A stretch of 64,000 nucleotides of DNA from Polycyclovorans sp964425915 (GCA_964425915.1 CAYROO010000003.1:248001-312000), one strand, 5' to 3'. Counted from the stretch's first letter, positions 9,057 to 18,752 are shown. Made by a program: numbers and translations. The notes: generated by a model not told the origin, from the letters alone.

Positions 9057-9902
9057 ATGTCACTCGATCAATCCTGGATCTCGGAAGCGGTCGAGGCCAC
9101 CGGCACGGCCTTCGCCCTCAAGGGCCGCAAGATTCACGAGGAGCAGACGCCCTACCAGAAGATCGAGATCTTCGAGACCGCCACCTGCGGCTATCTGATG
9201 ACCATCGACGGCTGCACCATGGTCAGCACCCGCGACAACTTTCTCTATCACGAGATGATGAGCCATCCGGCGCTCAACTCGCACCCCAACCCGGAAACCG
9301 TGGTGGTGGTGGGCGGTGGTGACTGCGGCACCCTGCGCGAAGTGCTCAAGCACACCGAGGTGAAGGCCGCTACCCAGGTCGAGATTGATGAGCGCGTCAC
9401 CCGCCTGTCGGAGCAGTACTTCCCCGAGCTGTGCGACCGCAACGATGACCCCCGCGCCACCCTGTTCTTCGGCGACGGCATCCAGTGGATGAAGGATGCC
9501 GCCCCCGGCAGCATCGACGTCATCATCATTGATTCCACCGACCCGGTCGGCCCGGCCGAGGGCCTGTTCGGCCTCAAGTTCTACCGTGACTGCATCCGCG
9601 CGCTGAAGCCCGACGGCATGTTGGTGCAGCAATCGGAATCGCCGCTGCTGCACCTGGCGCTGATCCAGGAAATGCATGCCGCCATGCGCGAGGCCGGCTT
9701 TGTCGAGACCCACCTGCTGCACTTCCCGCAGATGATCTACCCCAGTGGCTGGTGGAGCGGCTCCATCGCGCTGAAGCGTGCCGGCAGCCTGGCGGAACGC
9801 CTGGACAACGCCGATGCCCTGGACACGCAGTATTACAACCGCGAGATCCACAGGGCCTGCTTTGCCCTGCCCACGTTTGTCCGCAAGGCCTTGGCAGGCT
9901 AG
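9057..9902 (+). CDS. speE: polyamine aminopropyltransferase (spermidine synthase)
   Basis: 281 residues. Transfers an aminopropyl group from decarboxylated SAM to putrescine. The dcSAM site appears as VVVGGGDCGTLREV at residues 82-95 and the catalytic Asp in IIDSTDPVGPA near residue 156. The N-terminal YQKIEIFET and the NFLYHEMMSH segment are typical. ATG 9057 is chosen because family similarity begins there; the frame continues upstream only into the palindromic repeat. Stop codons of this gene and of the convergent GFA gene overlap (9899-9902). Confidence 0.96.
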   Translation: MSLDQSWISEAVEATGTAFALKGRKIHEEQTPYQKIEIFETATCGYLMTIDGCTMVSTRDNFLYHEMMSHPALNSHPNPETVVVVGGGDCGTLREVLKHTEVKAATQVEIDERVTRLSEQYFPELCDRNDDPRATLFFGDGIQWMKDAAPGSIDVIIIDSTDPVGPAEGLFGLKFYRDCIRALKPDGMLVQQSESPLLHLALIQEMHAAMREAGFVETHLLHFPQMIYPSGWWSGSIALKRAGSLAERLDNADALDTQYYNREIHRACFALPTFVRKALAG

Positions 9903-10333
9903 CGTTCGAAGTTGCGGGGGAACCGACGCAGCCCGTCGTCCGGCAGCGGGCTCGGCTGTCCACTGTCGGTCCAGACATGACAGACGGGCTTGAACACGAA
10001 GGGCGCCGCCAGGCGTTCGGCGATCACCCCCAGCAGGCCGGGAAACCTGGTGGAACGATCAAACATCACCGTGCCACAGGCAGCACAGCGCTCGCGCACG
10101 GTGGAATTGCCGCTGGCCGCGGTGAAGGACTGTGCCTGCACCGCGCCGACCACCGTCGTGCCATCCAGCGAAAAGAAGGGCAGGCGCGCAAAGGCAGCAC
10201 CGGTTGCCGCCTGACAGTCGCGGCAGTGGCACAGCAACTGCAGCACCGGCGGCCGCGGGGCACTGAAGGTGAGCGCGCCGCAGTCACAACGGGCCTTCAC
10301 CCCGGCATCCCCTGCGGTGTCGCGCATCCTCAT
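9899..10333 (-). CDS. GFA/CENP-V-fold protein (glutathione-dependent formaldehyde-activating family)
   Basis: 144 residues with the Zn-binding cysteine pattern of the GFA fold: Cys16 and Cys18 (RCDCGAL), Cys35, Cys37 and Cys40 (CHCRDC), and Cys83 and Cys86 (RCAACGT). The family is named for a formaldehyde-glutathione condensing enzyme, but most members have no tested activity, so no reaction is assigned. Its ATG overlaps the TGA of the PIN-toxin gene (TCAT on the + strand, 10330-10333), so it is the third gene of the antitoxin-toxin operon. Confidence 0.8.
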   Translation of the reverse strand: MRMRDTAGDAGVKARCDCGALTFSAPRPPVLQLLCHCRDCQAATGAAFARLPFFSLDGTTVVGAVQAQSFTAASGNSTVRERCAACGTVMFDRSTRFPGLLGVIAERLAAPFVFKPVCHVWTDSGQPSPLPDDGLRRFPRNFER

Positions 10334-10716
10334 GTCGCCGGGCTCAACAGCGATACCCCGTAGGCCGCCAACTGGGTATCTACCGAAACCAACTGCAAGC
10401 CTTCCAGCTGCGCCTGCGCCACCAGCATCCGGTCGAACGGGTCACGGTGTAAGGGCGGTAACGCGGCCGCGTATTCACCATGCGCCAAGCCGATGGGCAG
10501 CGCCTCGAACCCTTCCTCATTCACCACATCCGCCAGGCCTTCCGGCGCATCGAGCTTGTCGAGGGCTCGCTTGATCCCCACTTCCCAGACCGTGGCGGCG
10601 CTCACATAGACCGTGTTACGGGGATCGGCCATCAAAGCCCGGCATCCCGCGCCCAGGCGGGGGTCATCCCCCAGCCACCAGAGCAGCACATGGGTATCGA
10701 GGAGCAGACGTTTCAT
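10330..10716 (-). CDS. PIN-domain toxin (type II toxin-antitoxin)
   Basis: 128 residues, a complete PIN-domain ribonuclease of the VapC-like group paired with Phd-type antitoxins. The four acidic metal-binding positions are visible: Asp7 (LLLDTHVLLW), Glu45 (VWEVGIK), Asp92/Asp95 (RDPFDRMLVAQA) and Asp113 (SVDTQL). Such toxins cleave RNA when not held by the antitoxin. The ATG overlaps the antitoxin stop by 4 bp and its own stop overlaps the GFA start, so all three genes are translationally chained. The toxin looks intact. Confidence 0.9.
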   Translation of the reverse strand: MKRLLLDTHVLLWWLGDDPRLGAGCRALMADPRNTVYVSAATVWEVGIKRALDKLDAPEGLADVVNEEGFEALPIGLAHGEYAAALPPLHRDPFDRMLVAQAQLEGLQLVSVDTQLAAYGVSLLSPAT

Positions 10717-10964
10717 GTCGGCGGCTGCCCACCCTCAAAGTCGGCGATCACCTCGTCAGGGGTCTGATCGAAATCATCCGCCATCCGGATCTGGCCCTTC
10801 CAGCGGCCCGGGGTCCGCACCGCAGTGCTCGGCCGATGTGGCAACAAATCGAGATACGGCTTGCCCGCCTTGGCAATAATGACCCGATCACCGCGCCAGA
10901 CCATCTCGGCGAGCTCCGAAAGGCGCGACTTCGCCTCATGCATATTGACTTGCTTGATTTCCAT
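10713..10964 (-). CDS. Phd/YefM-family antitoxin
   Basis: 83 residues. The N-terminal half (VNMHEAKSRLSELAEMV, VIIAKAGKPYLDLLP) is the Phd/YefM DNA-binding fold; the C-terminal half is acidic and presumably wraps the toxin. ATG 10964 is chosen from three in-frame starts because GGAGG at 10971-10975 lies 6 nt upstream of it; the ATG at 10970 would abut the ribosome-binding site. Autoregulation is likely through the two TTAGCTAA boxes just upstream. Confidence 0.88.
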   Translation of the reverse strand: MEIKQVNMHEAKSRLSELAEMVWRGDRVIIAKAGKPYLDLLPHRPSTAVRTPGRWKGQIRMADDFDQTPDEVIADFEGGQPPT

Positions 10965-10984
10965 CGACATCCTCCGCAACCGCT

Positions 10985-11002
10985 TTAGCTAACATTAGCT
11001 AA
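10985..11002. promoter_or_regulatory. probable autoregulatory operator of the toxin-antitoxin operon
   Basis: Two copies of the perfect palindrome TTAGCTAA (10985-10992 and 10995-11002) with centres 10 bp apart, one helical turn, beginning 10 bp upstream of the antitoxin Shine-Dalgarno sequence. Paired short palindromes on one DNA face are typical for Phd-family dimers. The adjacent AT-rich stretch up to 11099 also holds the cysH leader, so both divergent promoters probably lie here. Confidence 0.65.
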
Positions 11003-11099
11003 CCTTGCGGTGAACGACAAGCAGGAGGGTGCCTTCTTTTCATATAACGCTTGTTTATTATGAGAATCCGAAGCGATATTCCGTACTAGACTATGCGCC

Positions 11100-11825
11100 A
11101 TGGATACCGCACTTGCCACACCGCCGCCCGCCGTCACGCCCGAGGAACCCAATTCCTCCGGCCTGAGCCTGGTCGAGATCGCCACCCTCAACGCCCGCTA
11201 CAAGACCATGGGCTTCGAGGAACGCATCCAGCAGTTCTACCGCGACTTCGATGTCGACAAGGTGCTGGTGACGTCGTCGTTTGCGGCCACGTCAGCCTAC
11301 TTCCTGCACATCATCCACCGCTTTCAGCCGCGGCAGAAGATCGCGTTCATCGACACCGGCTACCACTTCCTCGAAACCATCACCTACCGGGACCGGCTGT
11401 CGAAGGAATACGGACTGGAAGTGTTCGACATCAAGGCCGAGGACTGGAAGCACCAGTTCACGGTGGACGACCAGACCTGGAGCAAGAACCCCGACTTCTG
11501 CTGCTCGATCAACAAGGTCGAACCGCTCGAAGCCATCAAACCGAACTACGCCGTGTGGGTGTCCAGCCTGATGGGCTGGCAGACCGACAACCGCGCCGGC
11601 ATGGAAATCTTCGAAGTACGGCGCGGCATCCTCAAGTTCAATCCGATGATCGACGTCACCCGCGAACAGCGCGACGCCTACATCCGTGAACATGACCTGC
11701 CGTTCCACCCACTGGTGGCCGAAGGCTACAACTCCATCGGCTGCACCCACTGCACGGTGAAAGGCGAAGGCCGCAGCGGCCGCTGGGCCGGCAAGCCGAA
11801 GACGGAGTGCGGGCTCCATTTGTGA
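11100..11825 (+). CDS. cysH: adenylylsulfate/phosphoadenylylsulfate reductase, [4Fe-4S] type
   Basis: 241 residues. Reduces activated sulfate to sulfite with thioredoxin in assimilatory sulfur metabolism. The catalytic cysteine is Cys237 in the C-terminal TECGLHL. The protein also has Cys134-Cys135 (DFCCSINK) and Cys215/Cys218 (GCTHCTV), the CC...CxxC set that binds a [4Fe-4S] cluster in APS reductases and is missing from enterobacterial PAPS reductase. Use of APS directly is therefore likely. No other cys gene is adjacent. The start follows an AT-rich leader after the divergent toxin-antitoxin operon. Confidence 0.93.
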   Translation: MDTALATPPPAVTPEEPNSSGLSLVEIATLNARYKTMGFEERIQQFYRDFDVDKVLVTSSFAATSAYFLHIIHRFQPRQKIAFIDTGYHFLETITYRDRLSKEYGLEVFDIKAEDWKHQFTVDDQTWSKNPDFCCSINKVEPLEAIKPNYAVWVSSLMGWQTDNRAGMEIFEVRRGILKFNPMIDVTREQRDAYIREHDLPFHPLVAEGYNSIGCTHCTVKGEGRSGRWAGKPKTECGLHL

Positions 11826-11830
11826 AGCGG

Positions 11831-11923
11831 GAGTGCCGAGTGTCGAGTGCCGAGTCAGCGTAGCGGGCAGGCGTATTCTCAGCACTCAGCACTCAGCACT
11901 CGGCACTCGGCACTCGGCACTCG
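11831..11923. repeat. heptamer repeat array with inverted arms (site 1)
   Basis: The left arm (11831-11855) reads as GAGTGCC-type heptamers. The right arm (11878-11923) is three CTCAGCA units followed by three CTCGGCA units and a final CTCG, the reverse complement of the left arm. The arms can fold into a long hairpin with about a 20 bp loop. It fills the space between the convergent 3' ends of cysH and the ABC permease gene. Related arrays occur at 38745-38810 and 41591-41640. Confidence 0.8.
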
Positions 11924-11927
11924 ATAA

Positions 11928-12685
11928 CTACTGCTTCAGCCGATACCCGGTCTTGAAGATCCAGGTGACAAAGGCGAGGCAGGCCACGAGGAAGCCCAGC
12001 GTCATGCCCAGACTGATGGCGATGTCGACATCGGCGCTGCCGAAGAAGGCCCAGCGGAAGCCGCTCACCAGATACACCACGGGATTGAACAGGCTGAGCT
12101 GCTGCCAGGGCTCGGGCAGCATGTTGATGGAATAGAAGGCGCCGCCGAGGAAGGTCAGTGGCGTCGCCACCAGCAGCGGGATGATCTGCAGTTTCTCGAA
12201 GCCGTCGGCCCACACCCCGAGGATGAAACCGAACAGACTGAAGGTCACGGCAGTGAGCACCAGGAACACCACCATCCAAACCGGGTGCGCCACCTCGTAG
12301 GGCACGAACAGGCGTGCGGTGAGCAGGATGATGCTGCCGATCAGCACCGACTTGGTGGCGGCGGCACCGACATAGCCGAGTACGATCTCCACCACGCTCA
12401 CAGGCGCCGACAGCACCTCATAGATGGTACCGGACCAGCGCGGCATGTAGATGCCGAAGGCGGCATTGGAAATGCTTTCGGACAACAGTGACAGCATCAC
12501 CAGGCCGGGAATAATGAAGGCACCGTAGGCAATGCCGTCGATCTCCCCCACCCGCCCGCCGATGGCGGCGCCGAACACCACGAAGTAGAGCGTGGTCGAG
12601 ATCACGGGCGAGGCGATGCTCTGCGCCAGGGTGCGGAAGGTGCGGGCCATCTCGAAACGGTAGATGGCGAGGATGGCGTAGTGGT

Positions 12686-12689
<4 letters not shown>
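11928..12689 (-). CDS. yadH: ABC-2 type transporter permease (YadH-like)
   Basis: 253 residues, six predicted membrane spans, with the ABC-2 permease pattern of E. coli YadH (256 residues): an N-terminal cytoplasmic amphipathic segment, GAFIIPGLVMLS, LTPLTFLGGAFYSINMLP-like sequence and NPVVYLVSGFRWAF. Partners with the ATPase encoded just upstream; start and upstream stop overlap by 4 bp (ATGA). The substrate of YadGH is not established; the family resembles O-antigen/polyketide-type exporters. The heptamer array lies directly after the stop. Confidence 0.88.
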
Positions 12690-13612
<923 letters not shown>

Positions 13613-13665
13613 GGCAGGCGTTCGGTTGCGGCGTGGCGGACGTTCGACAACACTGCGGTCGAGGA

Positions 13666-13866
13666 ATGAATGTGGATCTCAGCATGCGCATGCTAACCGC
13701 CCTGCTGCTGCCTGTGGCTCTGTTGGGCTGCTCGGCCGCTTCGGTCTATCAAGGCACCACCGAATGGCGCACCCGAGAGTGCAGCCATCTGCTGGAGCCC
13801 GAGCGCAGCGCCTGCGAGCGCGCGGCGCGCAACCCCTTGCCGGACACCGCTGAGCGCGATCGTTGA
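13666..13866 (+). CDS. small putative lipoprotein
   Basis: About 66 residues from ATG 13666. The N-terminal MRMLTALLLPVALLGCSA is a lipoprotein signal with lipobox LLGC; the mature part is short, hydrophilic and rich in charged residues (TEWRTRECSHLLEPERSACE) with two Cys. I do not recognise the family. GAGG at 13661-13664 is too close to ATG 13666 but well placed for a GTG at 13672; ATG 13684 and 13690 are other in-frame choices. Divergent from yadG with a gap of about 53 bp. Confidence 0.55.
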   Translation: MNVDLSMRMLTALLLPVALLGCSAASVYQGTTEWRTRECSHLLEPERSACERAARNPLPDTAERDR

Positions 13867-13891
13867 CCCGCGCGCTGAGGCGCGGCGTCAA

Positions 13892-14578
13892 TCAGGCCGC
13901 CGTGACCGGCACGACCCGCTGCAGCCAGGCGCCGATGTCGCTGATCTGCTCCATGCACACTTGATGCTGCATCGGGTAAGCACGCCAATCGACGGTATAG
14001 CCGAGGGACTGCACCTGGTCGCGCGCGATCTCGCCCAAGGCGATGGGCAGTACCGGGTCAAAGCGCCCATGCATCATCAACACCGGCAGGGTCTTCGGCG
14101 CCACGGCGGTATCGTCAGTGAGCGTCGCCGACTGCGGCAGATAGGTGGACAAGGGCAGCAGCCCCGCCAGCCCAGCACCGTAACGCAGGGCGGTGTGGAG
14201 GGCGATCGCACCGCCCTGCGAGAAGCCCGCGAGAACAATACGCTCGGTGGGCATCCCGCCATCGACCAGATCACCGATACGCGCCAGGATGCGGTCGCGC
14301 GAGGCCTCAATGCCTTCACGATCCTGAGGCCCTTCCCGGTCCAGGCTGTAGATGTCGAACCAGGCCCGCATCGGCATGTGGCCGTTGAGCGTGACGCGCC
14401 GCACGGGCGCGTGCGGGAAGATGAAGCGCACCCGGTGATCGGCCGGCAAATCGAGTTCCGGCACGATCGGCACAAAGTCGTGGCCATCTGCGCCCAAACC
14501 ATGTAGCCAGATGACGGCGGCGGTGGGGGGCGCGGCGGGTTCGAGCACCACCTCGGTTTCGGTCTCGTGCAGGGTCAT
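13892..14578 (-). CDS. carboxylesterase/phospholipase family alpha/beta hydrolase
   Basis: 228 residues, typical of the small carboxylesterase II / acyl-protein-thioesterase-like family. Nucleophile Ser120 in LAGFSQGGAI, Asp174 in HGRFDPVLP and His205 in YPMQHQVC form the triad; the oxyanion motif is WLHGLGADGHDF near residue 24. No signal peptide, so cytoplasmic. Broad esterase activity on short acyl esters is usual in the family; the natural substrate is unknown. Divergent from lptM. Confidence 0.9.
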   Translation of the reverse strand: MTLHETETEVVLEPAAPPTAAVIWLHGLGADGHDFVPIVPELDLPADHRVRFIFPHAPVRRVTLNGHMPMRAWFDIYSLDREGPQDREGIEASRDRILARIGDLVDGGMPTERIVLAGFSQGGAIALHTALRYGAGLAGLLPLSTYLPQSATLTDDTAVAPKTLPVLMMHGRFDPVLPIALGEIARDQVQSLGYTVDWRAYPMQHQVCMEQISDIGAWLQRVVPVTAA

Positions 14579-14644
14579 GGGTTGCAGGCAGTAGAATGGA
14601 CCACCCTATTCTCACAGACTCCGGAACCGCTCGGGGCAGGCGCC

Positions 14645-14779
14645 ATGCGACACCTTGTACTTTCCCTGTTGATCTGCCTGCTAACGGCCTGCGGCCAGGC
14701 CGGCGCCCTCTACCTGCCCGATCCGGCCCCGGAGAGCACCGACACCGACGATGCGTCGAAGGCGTCGGAGACACCATGA
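14645..14779 (+). CDS. lptM: LPS-assembly lipoprotein LptM (YifL-like)
   Basis: 44 residues. The signal MRHLVLSLLICLLTACG ends in a lipobox with the acceptor Cys, followed by the family motif GQAGALYLPD (usually CGQxGPLYxP). LptM binds the LptDE outer-membrane translocon and helps LptD disulfide maturation. The position immediately before lysA is the conserved location, and its TGA overlaps the lysA ATG. The frame is open upstream but similarity begins at this ATG. Confidence 0.88.
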   Translation: MRHLVLSLLICLLTACGQAGALYLPDPAPESTDTDDASKASETP

Positions 14780-16023
14780 ACGCCTTCCACGAACGCAACG
14801 GCATCTTGCATGCCGAACAGGTACCGCTGACCACCCTGGCCGAACGCCACGGCACACCGGCGTACGTCTATTCACGCGCCGCCATCGAAGCGCGCTACCG
14901 CGCCTTCAACGAGGCGCTTGCGGGGCACGCCCACCAAATCCACTTCGCGGTCAAGGCCAATGCCAACATTGCGGTACTGAATGTGCTGGCGCGCCTGGGC
15001 AGTGGCTTCGACATCGTCTCTGGCGGGGAGCTGGTACGGGTGCTGCGCGCCGGCGGCGACCCCGCCAAAGTGGTGTTCTCCGGGGTTGGCAAGACCGAAG
15101 CGGAGATGCAGATGGGCCTGGAAGCGGGCATCGGCTGCTTCAATGTCGAGTCCGCCTCCGAGCTCCGGCGCCTCAACGCCGTTGCGGTCAAACGTGGCCA
15201 GAAGGCGCCAGTGGCGCTGCGCGTCAACCCGGATGTCGACGCCAAGACGCACCCCTACATCTCGACGGGCATGCGGGACAACAAGTTCGGCATCGACATC
15301 CCGCGCGCCGAGGCGCTTTATGCCGAGGCCGCTGCGATGCCCGGAATCGCGCTGCATGGCATTGCCAGCCACATCGGCTCCCAGCTGTTGGACATTCAGC
15401 CCCTGTTGGATGCACTCGATCGGGTGCTGGCGATGATTGACCGCCTCGCCGGCCAGGGCATTCGACTGACACATATCGACGTCGGTGGCGGGCTGGGTGT
15501 GCGCTACCGCGATGAGGTACCGCCGGAGCCCGCGGTGTGGGCGGCCGCGGTGAAACAACGCCTGGCGGGGCGCGATCTGGTGATCGGCTGTGAACCCGGG
15601 CGCGCCATCGTCGGTGAAGCGGGCGTCCTGCTGACCCGGGTGGAGGCGCTGAAGGCGGGCGAAGGCAAGCACTTCGCCGTGGTCGATGCCGCCATGAACG
15701 ATCTTCTGCGTCCCACCCTGTACCAGGCATGGATGGATATCCGGCCGGTGGTGTCGGCGGGCAGTGCCACGCCGCAAGACTACGACGTGGTCGGCCCGAT
15801 CTGCGAAACCGGCGACTGGCTGGGGAAAGGGCGCCGCCTGGCACTGGCCGAGGGCGACCTGCTTGCCGTCTGTACGGCGGGGGCCTACGGCTTCGTGATG
15901 GCCTCCAACTACAACACCCGGCCTCGCCCGGTGGAGCTGATGGTGGACGGTGATCAGGTGCATGTCATCCGCGCCCGCGAAAGCCTCGACGACCTGCTGC
16001 GCGGCGAGATGCTGCTGCCATGA
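14776..16023 (+). CDS. lysA: diaminopimelate decarboxylase
   Basis: 415 residues. PLP enzyme for the last step of lysine synthesis. PLP lysine is Lys60 in HFAVKANAN; GGGLGVRY, SHIGSQLLD and the C-terminal CTAGAYGFVMASNYN carrying a substrate-site Cys and Tyr are present. ATG 14776 overlaps the lptM stop (ATGA), and the lysA stop overlaps the polA start in the same way, so lptM, lysA and polA form one tightly coupled unit. Confidence 0.96.
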   Translation: MNAFHERNGILHAEQVPLTTLAERHGTPAYVYSRAAIEARYRAFNEALAGHAHQIHFAVKANANIAVLNVLARLGSGFDIVSGGELVRVLRAGGDPAKVVFSGVGKTEAEMQMGLEAGIGCFNVESASELRRLNAVAVKRGQKAPVALRVNPDVDAKTHPYISTGMRDNKFGIDIPRAEALYAEAAAMPGIALHGIASHIGSQLLDIQPLLDALDRVLAMIDRLAGQGIRLTHIDVGGGLGVRYRDEVPPEPAVWAAAVKQRLAGRDLVIGCEPGRAIVGEAGVLLTRVEALKAGEGKHFAVVDAAMNDLLRPTLYQAWMDIRPVVSAGSATPQDYDVVGPICETGDWLGKGRRLALAEGDLLAVCTAGAYGFVMASNYNTRPRPVELMVDGDQVHVIRARESLDDLLRGEMLLP

Positions 16024-18752
16024 GCACCGGGCCGCTGATTCTGGTCGACGGCTCCTCCTGGCTGTTCCGCGCCTATCACGCCCTGCCCCCACTCACCAAT
16101 GCCCGTGGCGAACCCACCGGGGCGGTGTTTGGCATGTACAACATGCTGAAGCGCCTGCTCAAGGACTATGCGCCCGAGCGCTTCTGCGTGGTGTTCGACC
16201 CTTCAGGCAAAACCTTCCGCGAAGACTGGTACCCCGACTACAAGGCCAATCGCGGCGAGACCCCGGAAGACCTCAAATCCCAGTTCCCCCGGGTCACCGA
16301 GTTGATCAAGGCGATGGGCCTGCCGGTGTTCGCGGTGGACGGCGTCGAGGCGGATGATGTCATCGGCACCCTGGCGCGGCAGGCGCGGCAGCAGGGCCTG
16401 GAGGTGGTGATTGTCACCTCCGACAAGGATATGGCGCAGCTGGTGGACGACCACGTTCACCTGCTCGATACCATGAAGAACCGCCGCATGGACCCCGCCG
16501 GCGTGATCGAAAAGTTCGGCGTGAAGCCCGAGCAGATCATCGACTACCTGGCCCTGATGGGCGACACCAGCGACAACATTCCTGGCGTTCACGGGGTCGG
16601 CCCCAAGACCGCCGCGAAGTGGCTCAACGAATACGGCAGCCTCGATACGCTGGTGGCCCAGGCCGATGCCATCAAGGGCAAGGCGGGCGAGAACCTGCGG
16701 GCGGCACTGGATCACCTGCCGCTGTCGAAACGGCTCACCACCATCGTCTGCGACGTGGAGCTGCCGGTGCCGCTGGACAGTCTGCGCCCCGGCGAACGCG
16801 ACGAGGACGCGATGACCGCGCTGTTCGAGCGGCTGGGCTTCAAACCCGAACGTGCCGCACCTGCGGTGAAGGCAGTGGTGCCCGACGGCGAACCGGCGCC
16901 CGCACGCACCGAGCCCGCTGCGGCCCCAGCCAATGCCCGGCCCACCGCGGTGCGTTGCGTCACCACCGAAGCCGACTTCGACGCCCTGATCGCCGCGCTG
17001 GAAACGGCCGAGCTGATCTGCCTCGACACCGAAACCGACGCCCTCGACGCCCAGCAGGCCGGACTGGTGGGCCTCGCCTTTGCGGTCACGACCGGCGAAG
17101 GCTGGTACCTGCCGCTGGCCCACAACTACATGGGCGCGCCCGCGCAGTTGCCGATGGCGGCCGTACTGCAACGACTGAAGCCGCTGCTGGAAGATCCCAA
17201 CCGCCCCAAGCTGGGTCAGCACTTCAAGTACGACCTCAATGTGCTGCGCCGCCATGGCATTGAGGTTCAGGGCGTAGCGCACGACACCATGCTGCAAAGC
17301 TATGTGCTCGATGCCGCCGGCCACCGCCATGATATGGACACCCTGGCGAAGCGCTATCTCGACCACACCACCACCACCTTTTCCGACATCGCCGGCAAGG
17401 GCAAGGCGCAGCTGACCTTCAACCAGGTGGCGCTGGAGCAGGCGGCCCCCTACTCCGCCGAAGACGCCGACATCACACTCAGGCTGCACCAAACCCTGCG
17501 GCCCCGGCTGCGTGCGGAGCCGGCGCTGGACGCGGTCTATCGCGAACTGGAGATGCCGCTGGTGCCAGTGCTGGCGGACATGGAGTATCACGGCGTCGGC
17601 GTCGACGTGCCCTTACTCAAACGCATCAGCACCGAGCTGGCACAGCGCATGGAGACGCTGGAAAAGGACTGCCACGAAGCCGCCGGCCAGCCCTTCAACC
17701 TGGGCTCGCCGAAACAGCTCGGCGCCATCCTGTTCGACCAGCTTGGTCTGAGGGTGGTCAGCAAGACCCCCAAGGGTGAGCCGTCCACCGCCGAGGAGGT
17801 GCTGGAAGTGCTGGCCGAGGAGCACCCGCTGCCACGGCTGATCCTCGAGTGGCGCAGTGTCTCGAAGCTGCGCTCCACCTACACCGAAACCCTGCCGCAG
17901 ATGGTCAACCCGAAGACCGGGCGCATCCACACCAGTTATCACCAGGCGGTGGCGGCCACCGGGCGGCTGTCCTCGTCTGACCCGAACCTGCAGAACATCC
18001 CCATCCGCACCGATGAGGGACGGCGTATCCGCCAGGCCTTCGTGCCCGCCGAGGGCTGCAGCCTGCTGTCCATCGACTACTCGCAGATCGAACTGCGGCT
18101 GATGGCGCATTTTTCGGGTGACGAAAAACTGCTGGACGCCTTCCGCGCCGGCCAGGACATTCACCGCGCCACCGCTGCCGAGGTGTTCGGCGTCGATCTC
18201 GATGCCGTCAGCAGCGAGCAGCGGCGCGCCGCCAAGGCCATCAACTTCGGCCTGATCTACGGCATCTCCGCCTTCGGACTGGCCCGCAACATCGGCGTCG
18301 GTCGCAACGAGGCGGCCGAGATCATCGAGCGCTTCTTCAGCCGCTATCCGGGCGTCAAGGCATTCATGGATAACACCCGCGAGCAGGCGCGTGAGCGCGG
18401 CTATGTGGAAACCCTGCGCGGCCGCCGGCTGTATCTGCCGAACATCAATGCCCGCAATGCCGCGCAGCGGCAGTATGCTGAACGCACCGCCATCAACGCG
18501 CCGCTACAAGGTACCGCAGCCGATCTCATCAAGGCCGCCATGCTGGACGTCCATGCCTTCCTCGCGCGGGAAGCCCCGGCGGTGCGGATGATCATGCAGG
18601 TCCACGATGAACTGGTGTTCGAGGGCCCCACCGACACCCTCAAGGCGCTGGCACAGCCGCTGTCGGCGCGCATGTGCCATTCATCCGCCCTCACGGTACC
18701 GCTGGTCGCCGAACCCGGGCTGGGCGACAACTGGGACGCATCACACAGCTAA
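16020..18752 (+). CDS. polA: DNA polymerase I
   Basis: 910 residues with all three domains. Residues 1 to about 290 are the 5'-3' flap nuclease (LVDGSSWLFRAYHALPP, GVEADDVIGTLA, helix-hairpin-helix IPGVHGVGPKTAAKWL). Residues about 315-515 are the 3'-5' exonuclease, with its DxE metal site intact in LDTETDALD near residue 335. The rest is the family A polymerase, with motif A DYSQIELRL near residue 685 and motif C QVHDELVFEG near 861. A Pro/Ala-rich insert around residues 285-305 links the first two domains. Start overlaps lysA by 4 bp. The gene is followed by a probable sRNA. Confidence 0.97.
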   Translation: MSTGPLILVDGSSWLFRAYHALPPLTNARGEPTGAVFGMYNMLKRLLKDYAPERFCVVFDPSGKTFREDWYPDYKANRGETPEDLKSQFPRVTELIKAMGLPVFAVDGVEADDVIGTLARQARQQGLEVVIVTSDKDMAQLVDDHVHLLDTMKNRRMDPAGVIEKFGVKPEQIIDYLALMGDTSDNIPGVHGVGPKTAAKWLNEYGSLDTLVAQADAIKGKAGENLRAALDHLPLSKRLTTIVCDVELPVPLDSLRPGERDEDAMTALFERLGFKPERAAPAVKAVVPDGEPAPARTEPAAAPANARPTAVRCVTTEADFDALIAALETAELICLDTETDALDAQQAGLVGLAFAVTTGEGWYLPLAHNYMGAPAQLPMAAVLQRLKPLLEDPNRPKLGQHFKYDLNVLRRHGIEVQGVAHDTMLQSYVLDAAGHRHDMDTLAKRYLDHTTTTFSDIAGKGKAQLTFNQVALEQAAPYSAEDADITLRLHQTLRPRLRAEPALDAVYRELEMPLVPVLADMEYHGVGVDVPLLKRISTELAQRMETLEKDCHEAAGQPFNLGSPKQLGAILFDQLGLRVVSKTPKGEPSTAEEVLEVLAEEHPLPRLILEWRSVSKLRSTYTETLPQMVNPKTGRIHTSYHQAVAATGRLSSSDPNLQNIPIRTDEGRRIRQAFVPAEGCSLLSIDYSQIELRLMAHFSGDEKLLDAFRAGQDIHRATAAEVFGVDLDAVSSEQRRAAKAINFGLIYGISAFGLARNIGVGRNEAAEIIERFFSRYPGVKAFMDNTREQARERGYVETLRGRRLYLPNINARNAAQRQYAERTAINAPLQGTAADLIKAAMLDVHAFLAREAPAVRMIMQVHDELVFEGPTDTLKALAQPLSARMCHSSALTVPLVAEPGLGDNWDASHS

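Noticed and set aside
11831..11923. CRISPR array
   Set aside because: The unit is a 7 bp tandem repeat without spacers and no cas genes are present.
13892..14578. Frameshifted or broken gene near the carboxylesterase/lptM junction
   Set aside because: The esterase keeps its full triad and length, and lptM-lysA overlap normally; the overlapping frames are shadows.
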